Positions 1-8,765 of a stretch of 64,000 bases of DNA are shown piece by piece. Location: positions 2,790,001 to 2,854,000 of the forward strand of contig OZ255706.1 in assembly GCA_965277025.1 (NCBI GenBank). Reading direction: 5' to 3'. This DNA comes from Methylomarinum sp965277025 (GTDB lineage: Bacteria > Pseudomonadota > Gammaproteobacteria > Methylococcales > Methylomonadaceae). The notes under the pieces are model-generated. The model worked only from the letters and a program-made list of their open reading frames with translations. It had not been told where the DNA came from and did not search any database. Every line of letters begins with the position of its first letter. Positions within the stretch are counted from its first letter, which is position 1. A program made the position numbers and the translations under genes.

Positions 1-8
1 TTCTTGGC

Positions 9-1616
9 TCATGGAAGCTCCGGCAAGCCCAGTTCCCTGAGAAACTCGTTATGTTTTTGGGTGGCTTCGGATACCTGGCCTGCCAGATCAGTGAGTTCCG
101 TATGTACCTGTGCCAGGTCCACAGGCGCCTCCGGTTTGGCGGTGCTGACATAGCGGGAGATATTGAGATTGAAGTCGTTCTCCTCGATCTCCTCCATGCT
201 CACCCGGCGGGAGTAGCGTTCCTCCTCCTTGCGATACCGGTAGGTCTCGACGACCTTGTCGATGTGCTCAGGTAATAGCACATTCTGACGCTTGCCCTTC
301 TCGAAATGCTCGGCCGCGTTGATCACGAGCACGTCGTCGAACTTCTTGCACTTCTTCAGCACCAGAATGCAGACCGGAATGCCAGTGGAGTAGAACAGCT
401 TGGCCGGCAGGCCGATCACCGTATCGATGGTGCCATCGAGTAACAGCTTCTTGCGGATCTTCGCCTCGGCACCGCCTCGGAACAGTACGCCGTGTGGCAG
501 GATGATCGCCATGGTGCCTTCCTTGTGCAGAAAGTGAAAGCCGTGAAGCAGGAAGGCAAAGTCAGCGGCCGATTTGGGCGCCAGGCCGTAACCCTTGAAA
601 CGGAAATCCTCAGCCAGCTCGTCGTTGGGTTGCCACCGGTAGCTAAACGGCGGATTGGCCACCACCGCATCGAATTCGACCTTTCTGGCCGGATTCTCTT
701 CCCTCAACAGCGGCTCCTCGTTGAGCAGCGTGTCGCCGTGGAAGATTTCGAATTCCGTATCCTTGAGTCCATGCAGCAGCATGTTCATGCGCGCCAGGTT
801 GTAGGTGGTGATGTTCTTCTCTTGACCGAAGAGCTTGCTCACACCCTGCCTGCCCATACGGCGGCGTACATTGAGCAGCAGGGAACCGGAGCCGCAGGCA
901 AAATCGAACACTTGGTCGAGCCTTGGTTTTTTACCGGTGGATGGGTCCTGACCGTCCAGTGACACAATGCCGGAAAGGATACTGGAGATCTGTTGCGGGG
1001 TATAGAACTCCCCGGCCTTCTTGCCGCTGCCGGCGGCGAACTGCCCGATCAGGTATTCATAGGCGTCCCCCAGCAGGTCCCGATCGGAGGGAAATTCTGC
1101 CAGCCCTTCGGCGATCTTCTGGATGATGGTGCACAGCTTGTCATTGCGCTGTTTGTAGTCCCTGCCCAGTTTTTCCGAGTCGAGGTTGATTTCAGAGAAC
1201 AACCCCTGGAAGTTACTGGAGAAGGATTCGTTCTCGATGAACTTGAACGCCCGCTGTAATGTTCGGAGCAGGTCGCCGTTCTGGGTGCGCGCCATCTCGG
1301 CGATACTGCCCCAGAGGTATTCGGGCTTGATGACGTAATGCACCTTGCGGTGCATGACTTCTTCGAACTCGTCACGATCCTCCTGGTTCTGCTCATACCA
1401 CACCACCAGCGGCGAGCGACGTTCATCTTCCGGCAGTTCGGGCCAGTCAGCGCCTAACTCGGATCGAGTGGCTTCCTCGTAGTTGTCCGACAGATAGCGC
1501 AAGAACAGAAAAGCGAGCATATAGTCACGGAAATCATCCGCGTTCATCGCCCCGCGCAGTTCGTCGGCAATGGCCCAGAGGGTTTTGCCCAGTTGGATCT
1601 GGTCTTGTTTGGTCAT
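9..1616 (-). CDS. hsdM: Type I restriction-modification methyltransferase subunit HsdM
   Basis: Adenine-N6 methyltransferase subunit; with HsdS it forms the type I modification enzyme acting on DNA. The 535-aa protein has an N-terminal helical HsdM region (about residues 8-150), the SAM-binding motif FACGSGSLLLN near residue 240 and the catalytic NPPF motif in VVANPPFSYRW near residue 320. Length and layout match the EcoR124I (type IC) group. It is the last gene of the leftward hsdR-hsdS-hsdM set. Its ATG overlaps the TGA of a 24-codon reading frame in an ATGA arrangement, suggesting translational coupling. The locus is visibly more GC-rich than the core genes of the window, which suggests horizontal acquisition. 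No lesion is visible. Confidence 0.96.
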   Translation of the reverse strand: MTKQDQIQLGKTLWAIADELRGAMNADDFRDYMLAFLFLRYLSDNYEEATRSELGADWPELPEDERRSPLVVWYEQNQEDRDEFEEVMHRKVHYVIKPEYLWGSIAEMARTQNGDLLRTLQRAFKFIENESFSSNFQGLFSEINLDSEKLGRDYKQRNDKLCTIIQKIAEGLAEFPSDRDLLGDAYEYLIGQFAAGSGKKAGEFYTPQQISSILSGIVSLDGQDPSTGKKPRLDQVFDFACGSGSLLLNVRRRMGRQGVSKLFGQEKNITTYNLARMNMLLHGLKDTEFEIFHGDTLLNEEPLLREENPARKVEFDAVVANPPFSYRWQPNDELAEDFRFKGYGLAPKSAADFAFLLHGFHFLHKEGTMAIILPHGVLFRGGAEAKIRKKLLLDGTIDTVIGLPAKLFYSTGIPVCILVLKKCKKFDDVLVINAAEHFEKGKRQNVLLPEHIDKVVETYRYRKEEERYSRRVSMEEIEENDFNLNISRYVSTAKPEAPVDLAQVHTELTDLAGQVSEATQKHNEFLRELGLPELP

Positions 1617-1687
1617 GTGGTGGGCTCCTCATCTTCGTCCTCTTGGACAAGCGACTCAAGTGTTTCGAAGGGCTTCACGTCCGCCAT
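1613..1687 (-). CDS. 24-aa acidic micro-ORF between hsdS and hsdM
   Basis: A 24-codon frame starts with ATG 3 nt after the hsdS stop and ends in a TGA overlapping the hsdM ATG (ATGA). The peptide begins MADVKPFETLESLVQEDEDE and is strongly acidic at its C-terminal end. I do not recognise it. It may be a coupling peptide that carries ribosomes from hsdS to hsdM, a remnant of a longer gene, or a chance frame. Its exact fit between two genes, with no leftover bases at the hsdM side, favours translation, but this is inference. Confidence 0.4.
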   Translation of the reverse strand: MADVKPFETLESLVQEDEDEEPTT

Positions 1688-1690
1688 GGC

Positions 1691-2845
1691 TCAACCCACC
1701 TCCTGCGGAAAGAGCTGCTGCATCAGGCCCTTCTTGTGGTCCTTCAGCGCCACAAGCTGCGCCTCCCCGGCCCGGATCAGATCATCGATCGAGGTGAGGC
1801 AATCGGCGATTTTTTGTTGTTCGGGCTTTCTTGGGACGTTTATTGTAAAGTTCTCTAAAATCGGCATCCGTAAGGACATAACAGTGGATTTAACCGCCTG
1901 CTTTACCAACTGTGATTTCCGCCGATCCATTAAAAAGAAAATGAACTTTCCTTCCACATTAAATTGGGTGAGTGCATAGGCTCTTTGATGAAGAGAAAAT
2001 TTTCCTTTGTAGTATCGTGGTGAAAATTCTGAACCTTCACCAGGAATAATTACTGCCTCACAATCAAAGATATAACTATTTGATTTCTTGACAGTAAGCG
2101 ACCTATCAAATAAAGGATATTTACCCGCAGCTACATGATCCTTTGCGTTAAAACTACCATTATTGATTTCACAAACCTCCCCTAACCGCTTCACCTCCCA
2201 CTCCCCCGCATCCCGAAACTCGGGAAAACGCAGGCGGGGGGTGGTTTCGCCTTCACGGGGGAAGAGCTGCTGCATCAGGCCCTTCTTGTGGTCCTTCAGC
2301 GCCACAAGCTGCGCCTCCACGGCCCGGATCAGATCATCGAGCGAGGTGAGGCAATCGGCGATTTTTTGTTGTTCATTCTGAACGGGCGGAACCGGGATAC
2401 GGATGGATGTGAGATTATGCAACGTCAGTTTTGGTGGAGCGGCACCTGTGACATACACTGACACATCGGTAACATTCAGGTAATTCTCCAGCAGCACGTC
2501 GTTGCTCGCAACCGGTCGCAAGACGTGCGCGTGGTTATTGACCCAATATTTTCCTTCCACTATGAAGGCTGTCTTTTCAAATGGGCCCCATTTGGCACCA
2601 TCCTCGCCAATTAGCAGAAGACGTTCATCAAAAATGTATTCATCGATATAATCGATTGCGCCACTAGCCCCGTAGTACGGGTAGGTCCCCTGCTTTCTCT
2701 TGGTTCTAGAAATAGGCTTCCGCATGTTATCAAGGATCTCAGAAACCTCCCCCAACCGCTTCACCTCCCACTCCCCCGCATCCCGAAACTCGGGAAAACG
2801 CAGGCGAGGCACGACGGCCTTTTTCTTCTTCTTAGGCATCTTCAT
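1691..2845 (-). CDS. hsdS: Type I restriction-modification specificity subunit HsdS
   Basis: DNA-sequence recognition subunit, 384 aa, with two target-recognition domains each followed by a conserved coiled spacer. Both halves begin with the same block (PRLRFPEFRDAGEWEVKRLG at about residues 13 and 205) and end with the same spacer (KIADCLTS..DLIRA.EAQLVALKDHKKGLMQQLFP). Either recognition domain could therefore be swapped by recombination through the repeats. The ATG lies inside the 3' end of hsdR (14-nt overlap), so the two are co-transcribed and probably coupled. The two variable domains differ from each other, as expected for a bipartite target. The recognition sequence cannot be told from sequence alone. 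Confidence 0.95.
   Translation of the reverse strand: MKMPKKKKKAVVPRLRFPEFRDAGEWEVKRLGEVSEILDNMRKPISRTKRKQGTYPYYGASGAIDYIDEYIFDERLLLIGEDGAKWGPFEKTAFIVEGKYWVNNHAHVLRPVASNDVLLENYLNVTDVSVYVTGAAPPKLTLHNLTSIRIPVPPVQNEQQKIADCLTSLDDLIRAVEAQLVALKDHKKGLMQQLFPREGETTPRLRFPEFRDAGEWEVKRLGEVCEINNGSFNAKDHVAAGKYPLFDRSLTVKKSNSYIFDCEAVIIPGEGSEFSPRYYKGKFSLHQRAYALTQFNVEGKFIFFLMDRRKSQLVKQAVKSTVMSLRMPILENFTINVPRKPEQQKIADCLTSIDDLIRAGEAQLVALKDHKKGLMQQLFPQEVG
1710..1822. repeat. hsdS spacer direct repeat, copy 1
   Basis: This 113-bp stretch encodes the C-terminal conserved spacer of HsdS and is repeated nearly perfectly at 2262-2374 in the same orientation. Only a few base differences are visible. Such repeats are substrates for domain exchange or deletion of one recognition domain. 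Confidence 0.9.
2262..2374. repeat. hsdS spacer direct repeat, copy 2
   Basis: Central spacer of HsdS, nearly identical to 1710-1822. It is paired with a second direct repeat (2173-2236 against 2743-2806, 64 bp) that encodes the start of each recognition half. Together they make the gene an almost exact two-fold repeat outside the recognition domains. Confidence 0.9.
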
Positions 2846-5800
2846 ACACCTCCAGCCCCGAGATCTCGCGTCCTTCGGCCTTTTTACGCAGCAGTGGAAT
2901 CAGGTCGCCCATCAACGCCAGCTCGGCGCGGGCACGCGCCCTCCAGCCCAGCCCCTTGGGCCGGAAGAGTTCGGTCAGGGCATCCGGATCGAAGATGTAG
3001 CGCTCGAGAATGTGGTCGACGAAGCGCTGTAGCGCCTCGGTTAGCAACGCGTGCTTCTCGGCGATGCAGGCCAGTTCTTCGGTCAGGCGCTGAGCCTTGA
3101 ACCGTTCGTAGCCCTTGCGGATGCCCTCTTCACCCAGGCACTCGCCCTCTTTCAGGGTGTCGATGTAGGTCTCCAAATCCTCGCGCTCGTCCATCAGCCG
3201 GGCGCTGGAGGCCAGCAGGCCCATGAGCTGCTCACGGGTTATCTTCTGCCTCAATGACGGCTGGCCGCTGAAGCGGGCAATGAGCTTCATGATGTAGTCG
3301 TAATCAATCAGCGCCGAATCAAACAGCACGAACTCGAAATCGAGCTGCTGTATGGGATCGTCGGAGGCATCCTTGCGTTGTTTGCTCTCTTCCTGCAGAC
3401 GCTTGGCGGTCTCGAGGTACTGGGCCGAGAAGGCGCGCAGGTCATCGCGCGAAATCAGTGCCTCGATCTTTGCCTTCTGCGCCTCGTCGAGGTCGGTGTA
3501 CTGGCCCAGCTGGGTGGTGAGCCGGCGCACTTCCTTGAAGCGTTCGATAAAACCGGCGCGGGCCTCGTCGCCCTTGAGGTTGGCCACTTCTTCGGGGCGA
3601 GCATCCAGCCCCTGTGTAGCCATGAACACCTTGAGCTTTTGCGTCTCTTCCTCGAGCGCTTCGATCACCTTGGGAGCAGGATCTACCAGCCAGACCTCCC
3701 TGGCCCGCCCCGTCGCCTCGCCAGAAAAGAGCGCAATAGCCTCGTCCACGGCGTCGTTTTGGGCGCGGAAGTCGAGGATGGTGCCGTAGGGCTTGGCCTC
3801 GTTGAGTACCCGGTTGGTGCGCGAAAAGGCCTGAATGAGGCCGTGATATTTCAGGTTCTTGTCGACGTAGAGGGTGTTGAGATACTGCGAATCGAAGCCG
3901 GTGAGCAGCATGTCCACCACGATGGTGATGTCGATCTTCTTCTCCCGGGGCAGATCGCTGTTGGGGTATTTCTGGTCCTTGATGCGACGCTGGATGTCCT
4001 GGTAGTAGCTGTCGAAATTGGCCAGGTCGTGGTGGGTGCCGAAGCGAGTGTTGTAGTCGTCGATGATCTCCTTGAGCGCCGCTTTCTTTCGATCGGATTC
4101 GACCCGGTTGTCGGCCAACTCCTGCGGCAGGTCCTCCTGCAGCTGGACGATGTCGCGCCTGCCCTCGGAAGGGGGTGAGAAGACGCAGGCGATGTTCAGC
4201 GGCATGGTGTCCTCGTCCGCCTCGGCCCGCCCATCCTGGATCTCACGGAACCGATGGAAGTATTCGATGGCGTCGTCGATAGAGGCGGTGGCGAAGAGCG
4301 CGTTGAACTTGCGCTCATTGGTGGCGGCATCGTGCTTGTCGAGTATCGCCTCGACCACGGCCTGCTTGGCCAGGGTTTCGCCCGGCTTGACGGAAGCGCC
4401 CTCTGGCTTGAAGTAGTCGATATGAAAACGCAGCACATTTTCGTCTTCGATGGCATGAGTGATGGTGTAGGCGTGGAGCTGTTTTTCAAAGATGTCGGCA
4501 GTGGTGACCATGCTGGCCTGCTCACCGTCGATTTTCTGATAGGTCGCGTTCTGCGCGAAGATGGGCGTGCCGGTGAAGCCGAACAGCTGGGCCTTGGGGA
4601 AGAACTCACGGATGGCCCGGTGGTTCTCGCCGAACTGGGAGCGGTGGCACTCGTCGAAGATGAACACGATGCGCTTGTCGCGCAGGGGCTCGAGGCGTTT
4701 GCGGTATTCCTTCTTGTGACTGCCATCCAGCGCCAGGCCGAGCTTCTGGATGGTCGTGACGATCACCTTGTCGGCGTAATCATCAGAGCGCAGGCGCTGC
4801 ACGAGGGTTTCGGTGTTGGTGTTCTCCTCCACGCAACCAGGTTGGAAACGGTTGAATTCCTGCCGGGTCTGGCGGTCGAGGTCCTTGCGGTCCACCACGA
4901 ACAGGCATTTTTCGATATCGGGATTGTCCTTGAGCAAGGTGGAAGCCTTGAACGAGGTCAGCGTCTTGCCACTGCCGGTGGTGTGCCAAATGTAGCCGTT
5001 GCCCCGGTTCTGGCGGATGCAGTCGACGATGGCCTGAACCGCATAGATCTGGTAGGGGCGCATCATCATCAGCTTGCACTCGCTTTGGATCAGCACCATG
5101 TAGCGGCTGAGCATCTCGGCCAGGGTACACTTCGCGAGGAAAGCCTCGGCAAAGTCATCCAGGTGGTTGATCTTCTCGTTATCCTGCGCGGCGAACCGAT
5201 AGACAGGCAGAAAACGTTCGTCGGCGTCGAAACGGAAATGCTCGTCTGAGTTGTTGGCGAAATACCAGGTTTCGCTGCGATTGCTGACGATAAAAAGCTG
5301 CATGAAACAGAGCAGGCTGTTAGTGTAGCCGTTTCCGCGGTCGTGCTTGTATTCGACGATCTGCTGCATGGCCCGACGCGGGCTGACTGCCACTTGTTCA
5401 GCTCGATCTGAACAAGTGGCAGGCCGTTGATCAGCAGGATGACGTCGTAGCGGTGATGGCTGCTCCTGGTATTGATACGCAGCTGGTTGACGACCTCGAA
5501 GGTGTTCTTGCACCAGTCCTTGAGGTTGAGTAATTGATAGTGCAGCGGGGTGCCGTCCTCGCGCTCGAAGGTGTTGCGATGGCGAAGGTGTTCGGCGCAG
5601 GCGAAAACATCCAGGCTGATGATCTCATCGAGCAGGCGGGCAAACTCGTCATCGGTGAGTCGGACGCGGTTGAGCGCCTCGAACTTCTCGCGGAAATTCT
5701 GCTCCAGTGCCTCACGGTCGTGGATGTCGGGGCGGTGGCGGTATTTGAGTTCTTCCAGCTTTTTGATCAGCCCTTGTTCGATCTCTTGTTCTTTTGTCAT
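2832..5800 (-). pseudogene. hsdR: Type I restriction endonuclease/translocase HsdR, frameshifted at the nuclease active site
   Basis: Restriction and DNA-translocation subunit, about 989 codons, EcoR124I-like. The N-terminal part (about residues 1-130) carries the PD-(D/E)xK nuclease: D in HRYDVILLI and E in PLVQIEL, 14 residues apart. Right after IEL the frame is lost. The downstream frame resumes with QVAVSPRRAMQQI and runs through the motor: Walker A WHTTGSGKT, DECH box FIFDECHRSQFG, FGFTGTP, and LLTGFDSQ...QAFSRTNR. One missing A in the lysine codon (ELK read as EL-N) explains it. The motor frame is otherwise open to its stop. Unless frameshifting or a sequence error restores it, no cleavage subunit is made. 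Its 3' end overlaps hsdS. Confidence 0.9.
5387..5422. repeat. Perfect 15-bp inverted repeat at the hsdR frameshift
   Basis: Arms CTGCCACTTGTTCAG (5387-5401) and CTGAACAAGTGGCAG (5408-5422) are exact reverse complements around a 6-nt spacer. On the hsdR coding strand the arm at 5408-5422 encodes the conserved LPLVQ. The other arm is where the ELK motif and the reading frame are lost. The pattern is that expected of template-switch (quasipalindrome) mutation. Confidence 0.9.
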
Positions 5801-5898
5801 GGCCAGATGCGTTCTCCTGCCATCTCCTTCAGGATGCGGTGAGCTTCGTGCTCAAACGCCCGGAAATTCACCGACGTTGTAGATGTCAAGCCCGGCAT
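5797..5898 (-). CDS. 33-codon frame upstream of hsdR (possible gene remnant)
   Basis: A short frame beginning MPGLTSTTSVNFRAFEHEAH ends in a TGA that overlaps the hsdR ATG (ATGA). It may be the surviving 3' end of an upstream gene of the restriction locus, cut off by the IS630 fragment whose end is at 5930, or a coupling peptide. I do not recognise the sequence. Evidence is limited to frame and position. Confidence 0.25.
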   Translation of the reverse strand: MPGLTSTTSVNFRAFEHEAHRILKEMAGERIWP

Positions 5899-5929
5899 GG
5901 GAATAAACCTTCGCGGAATCAATTTGCTA

Positions 5930-6237
5930 GTGCAAACAAGCATAAGTTCTAATTCTATTGAGTAAGTGGCTTAGCCTGATACGTCCAGCGAAAAGGCTTA
6001 GCCATGGTTTCATTGAAATATTTTATGAAATCCGCTATTTTTTTTGTTTAAATCCTCTTTAGATTTAAAGTTGCCGCGCCGGATTACTTTACGCATTAAA
6101 ATAGAAAACCAAATCTTTATCTGATTAAGCCATGAACAATGCTTAGGGGTAAAATGAAAAACAACAGGATGGTTTGAGTTAGTCAAAAAAGCAGTACGAC
6201 TTTCCATTGATTTCAAAATACCCTCTTTTCCTTTAAC
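5930..6237 (-). mobile_element. IS630-family fragment (right end, C-terminal transposase part)
   Basis: This matches the right third of the full-length IS630 element at 60747-62059, including the terminal GTGCAAACAAGC and the flanking TA at 5928-5929. The frame read leftward encodes the end of the transposase (KGKEGILKSMESRTAFLTNS... TPKHCSWLNQIKIWFSILMR). The catalytic Glu (NQIEIWF in the other copy) is Lys here, so the copy was dead or has decayed. It carries the same A8 tract as the other copy, which throws the last 25 codons out of frame. The inner edge is cut exactly where the IS5 element begins (6238). Confidence 0.85.
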
Positions 6238-7621
6238 AGGCTGTTGAAAAACGCCCCTATGCCTCCGGCTCCAGCCCTTCATTTTGGGTTAAATTTACCT
6301 CTGGATGGCCTGATTAGCCAGGTTTTCCGGTATCAGCCGGTTTATATTGCCCTTTCGAGGCTTTATTTCCACCTTTTGGCGGATTTCAGGCACAACGGTG
6401 CCTGCGCAGTTGAATAACGCCATTGCAACAAGGACATCAGGCGGGTCAGATTATACGCTGCGAAGGTGAATACGGTTTGGGCAGTCACTTTTTTCACTCC
6501 GCGAAACCGGGTTTGACGTAATCCCCCAACAGTTTTGCTCCAGCCAAAGACTTCTTTGATCCGTTTACGGATTTTGAGACTGCTGGTATAGCCTGGGTGT
6601 CGGGTCGTCCGCTTGTCAATCGCCGAACCTTTCGCTTTTTGAGTCACATGCGGGGTCACCTTCATGGCACGTAGTTCGGCAACGAAGTTCCGGGTATCAT
6701 AGTTTTTGTCACCACCCACTGTGGCACCCGCTTTTTTGACACTGCGTTTGATCATTTTTGTCGCCGCCTCCCGCTCGGCCGTTCCTGTCGCCTGGGTCAC
6801 TTCAACATCGATGACCAAACCATGGCGATTTTCCATGAGTGCATGGCCCGGAAAAGCGAGTTGGGCTTTATCGCCCTGACTTTTTTTATATATCCTTGCT
6901 TCCGGGTCCGTTGTCGATTCATGCGTGTCGTTACAGCGTTTCTCGCCTTTGAAGTTGACACTCGGATTGCGGGTGGAATCCTCCGGCGGCCGGCTCGAAC
7001 CGTCTTTGGCCTTGACGCTTTTCACAGAAGGCCAAGCCTTGATTAGCGTGCCATCAACCGAAAAGTGTTCGTCTGAGACTAAATCCTGCCATTCGGCCAG
7101 GCACAGCACACGATCAAAAAACAAACGACTCACGCGCTCATTCAATAGACGGTCACGATTGGCGCTGAACGTTGAATGATCCCAAACCTCATCATCCATT
7201 GATAAGCCGACAAACCAACGATACAGCAGATTGAAATCAATGTGTTCGATCAGTTGCCGCTCCGAACGAATGGAAAACAGGATTTGCAACAAACTGGCAC
7301 GGAGTAAACGCTCGGGAGGAATTGACGCCCGGCCCCGTCGGGAATACAGGTCATCGAACTCCTCATCCAGAGTAGTCAATAGAATATCGACCAAATATCG
7401 TAGTTTGCGTAAAGGATGATCACCCGGAATTCTGGATTCCAGCGTCCGATAACTGAATAATTCGTTTTGGGTATAATCAATGCCGCGCATAACAAATAAA
7501 AAATCGGGGAATATCAAATGGATTGAATCATTTTACCATAAATAACAATTAGTTATGTAATCAAATGCCAATTATGGCAACGAAACAATGCGGCCTCCAG
7601 GTTGGATTAAATCAACAGCCT
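6238..7621 (-). mobile_element. IS5-family insertion sequence, full length
   Basis: Terminal inverted repeats AGGCTGTTGA (6238) and TCAACAGCCT (to 7621) bound a 1.38-kb element. The flanks are unrelated: IS630 on the left and IS66 on the right. No target duplication can be seen. The element therefore marks a deletion or recombination joint between two other IS copies rather than a simple insertion. Confidence 0.8.
6363..7490 (-). CDS. IS5-family transposase
   Basis: DDE transposase of about 375 aa starting MRGIDYTQNELFSYRTLESR. An in-frame TTG 27 nt upstream is possible but less likely. The N-terminal DUF772-type region (PPERLLRASLLQILFSIRSE) is followed by catalytic-core segments FSVDGTLIKAW and GDKNYDTR, and a C-terminal YNLTRL. 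It catalyses cut-and-paste movement of the element. No frameshift is seen. The C-terminus (AQAPLCLKSAKRWK) reads into the GC-poor left end of the element. Confidence 0.88.
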   Translation of the reverse strand: MRGIDYTQNELFSYRTLESRIPGDHPLRKLRYLVDILLTTLDEEFDDLYSRRGRASIPPERLLRASLLQILFSIRSERQLIEHIDFNLLYRWFVGLSMDDEVWDHSTFSANRDRLLNERVSRLFFDRVLCLAEWQDLVSDEHFSVDGTLIKAWPSVKSVKAKDGSSRPPEDSTRNPSVNFKGEKRCNDTHESTTDPEARIYKKSQGDKAQLAFPGHALMENRHGLVIDVEVTQATGTAEREAATKMIKRSVKKAGATVGGDKNYDTRNFVAELRAMKVTPHVTQKAKGSAIDKRTTRHPGYTSSLKIRKRIKEVFGWSKTVGGLRQTRFRGVKKVTAQTVFTFAAYNLTRLMSLLQWRYSTAQAPLCLKSAKRWK

Positions 7622-8298
7622 GATAAGCCTTTGCGCACGATATTCCGTCACAATCCGTGAAATATCAATATCAAATACCTGCCGGGTTTCAAAGCCATCT
7701 GCCGTGTAGCTTCCGGCTGGCAAGGTACGGCGATCAATCTTGATGGAGATAACGTCATCGGGATCATCGACTTTAACCAGCGTGGTGCCAATATGCCCTT
7801 TCTGTCCACCACCTGGTTTTTTTGATCCAGCCCGTGCTTTCCTTTTACGATCAGGATCACTTGATGGCGGCCTGGAACTGTTACTGCTGTTAAGTCCGAG
7901 CCGATGCATCAAGAGCGTGACCAGCAACAACAATATCTCCAGCGAAGACCGCAGCGCCGGAGATAAATCGGCTTCATCTTCAATCAGCTGCCGGGCATGG
8001 GTAATGGCAGCCTCTACATCAATGGAATCAATCTTCAATGAAACGGCCTGTGGGTTTAAGTACAGGACTATTGTCTCATGGCTTTTGAAATACGAATTTT
8101 TGCCTCTGTGTTGCCCGTCATCGTATTTTAGAAATGCACGGCCGCAGGGCTATCGGGCATTGCTTATAAGGCAACACGCCTCAACTAACGCAGGCTAATA
8201 CAGTAAACCTCTTGCGCCAGGTGTTGCCGTTAGAAAATCAAAAATAACGCTAAAATCGTGTCAAGCAGTTTTTTTACTTATTTACGCTGAGTAGTTAC
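7622..8298 (-). mobile_element. IS66-family fragment, copy 1 (left end plus N-terminal tnpC)
   Basis: This is nearly identical to 24263-24940. It begins (reading leftward) with the IS66-type terminal GTAAC at 8298 and is cut at 7622 by the IS5 element. The coding part (7622-8038) encodes the TnpC N-terminus: a coiled coil, the SNSSRPPSSDPDRKR helix-turn-helix entry and the zinc-finger-like start. It then breaks off after YRAQRLI. About 260 bp of untranslated element end precede the start codon. Confidence 0.85.
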
Positions 8299-8318
8299 GA
8301 TGAAGTTAACTAAAAATC

Positions 8319-8483
8319 CTCTGTACATGACAAAAAATATTAAAAGCTAGCGTAGCTCGTTGAAATGTAATTAAATACCGCATTTTGTTTTAGCGAACAT
8401 GAATAACGGGACATTACAAATCAACGAGCTAACCGCTATATTAACAGAGCACTTTCAATGGAACAAGGCAAGAATCGTTTGTT
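8319..8483 (+). mobile_element. ISb (IS4-family) 5' fragment
   Basis: This starts with the ISb terminal repeat CTCTGTACATGAC and includes the leader and the first 28 codons (ATG at 8399, MNNGTLQINELTAILTEHFQ) of the transposase found whole at 22417-23535. Homology stops abruptly at 8483, where a GC-rich unrelated segment begins. It is non-functional. Twenty bases separate it from the IS66 end. Confidence 0.85.
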
Positions 8484-8765
8484 GTTAACATGCGCTGCCC
8501 GCCATGGAGAGCGAAGCGAAGGCGGGTAGTCCCCGGTAGCCGCGAGGCGACACGGGATACCCGACGTGCCGAAGGCGCCAAAGGGGATCCCAAGGGAGCA
8601 TCCGAACGCGGCGTCCAGTCATACGGAACGTCGGGTGACCAGGACGGCCGGGGCACCAATGAGTTGTCGAAGATCGAGTCGATTTTGGGGACTTGGATGT
8701 CCCAAAATCTTTCACGAGATCGAAGACTCGCTTGAAATGATCCATATCGAAAGCGCAAGGAGTTC
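8484..8765. other. GC-rich segment of unknown origin between IS fragments
   Basis: About 280 bp of visibly higher GC than its surroundings. It is bounded on the left by a broken ISb end and on the right by the IS110 region. Several overlapping frames are open on both strands, but none has a convincing start, and none gives a protein I recognise. Short inverted repeats such as GCCCGCC/GGCGGG at the left edge suggest the end of a mobile element or a structured non-coding sequence. I assign no function. Confidence 0.4.

Noticed and set aside
4254..5249. Long plus-strand frame opposite hsdR
   Set aside because: It is a composition shadow of the GC-rich hsdR gene, with no start context or recognisable domain.
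5387..5422. Phase-variable switch in hsdR
   Set aside because: The missing base is in a run of only two or three A residues, too short for slippage. The inverted repeat is a better explanation.
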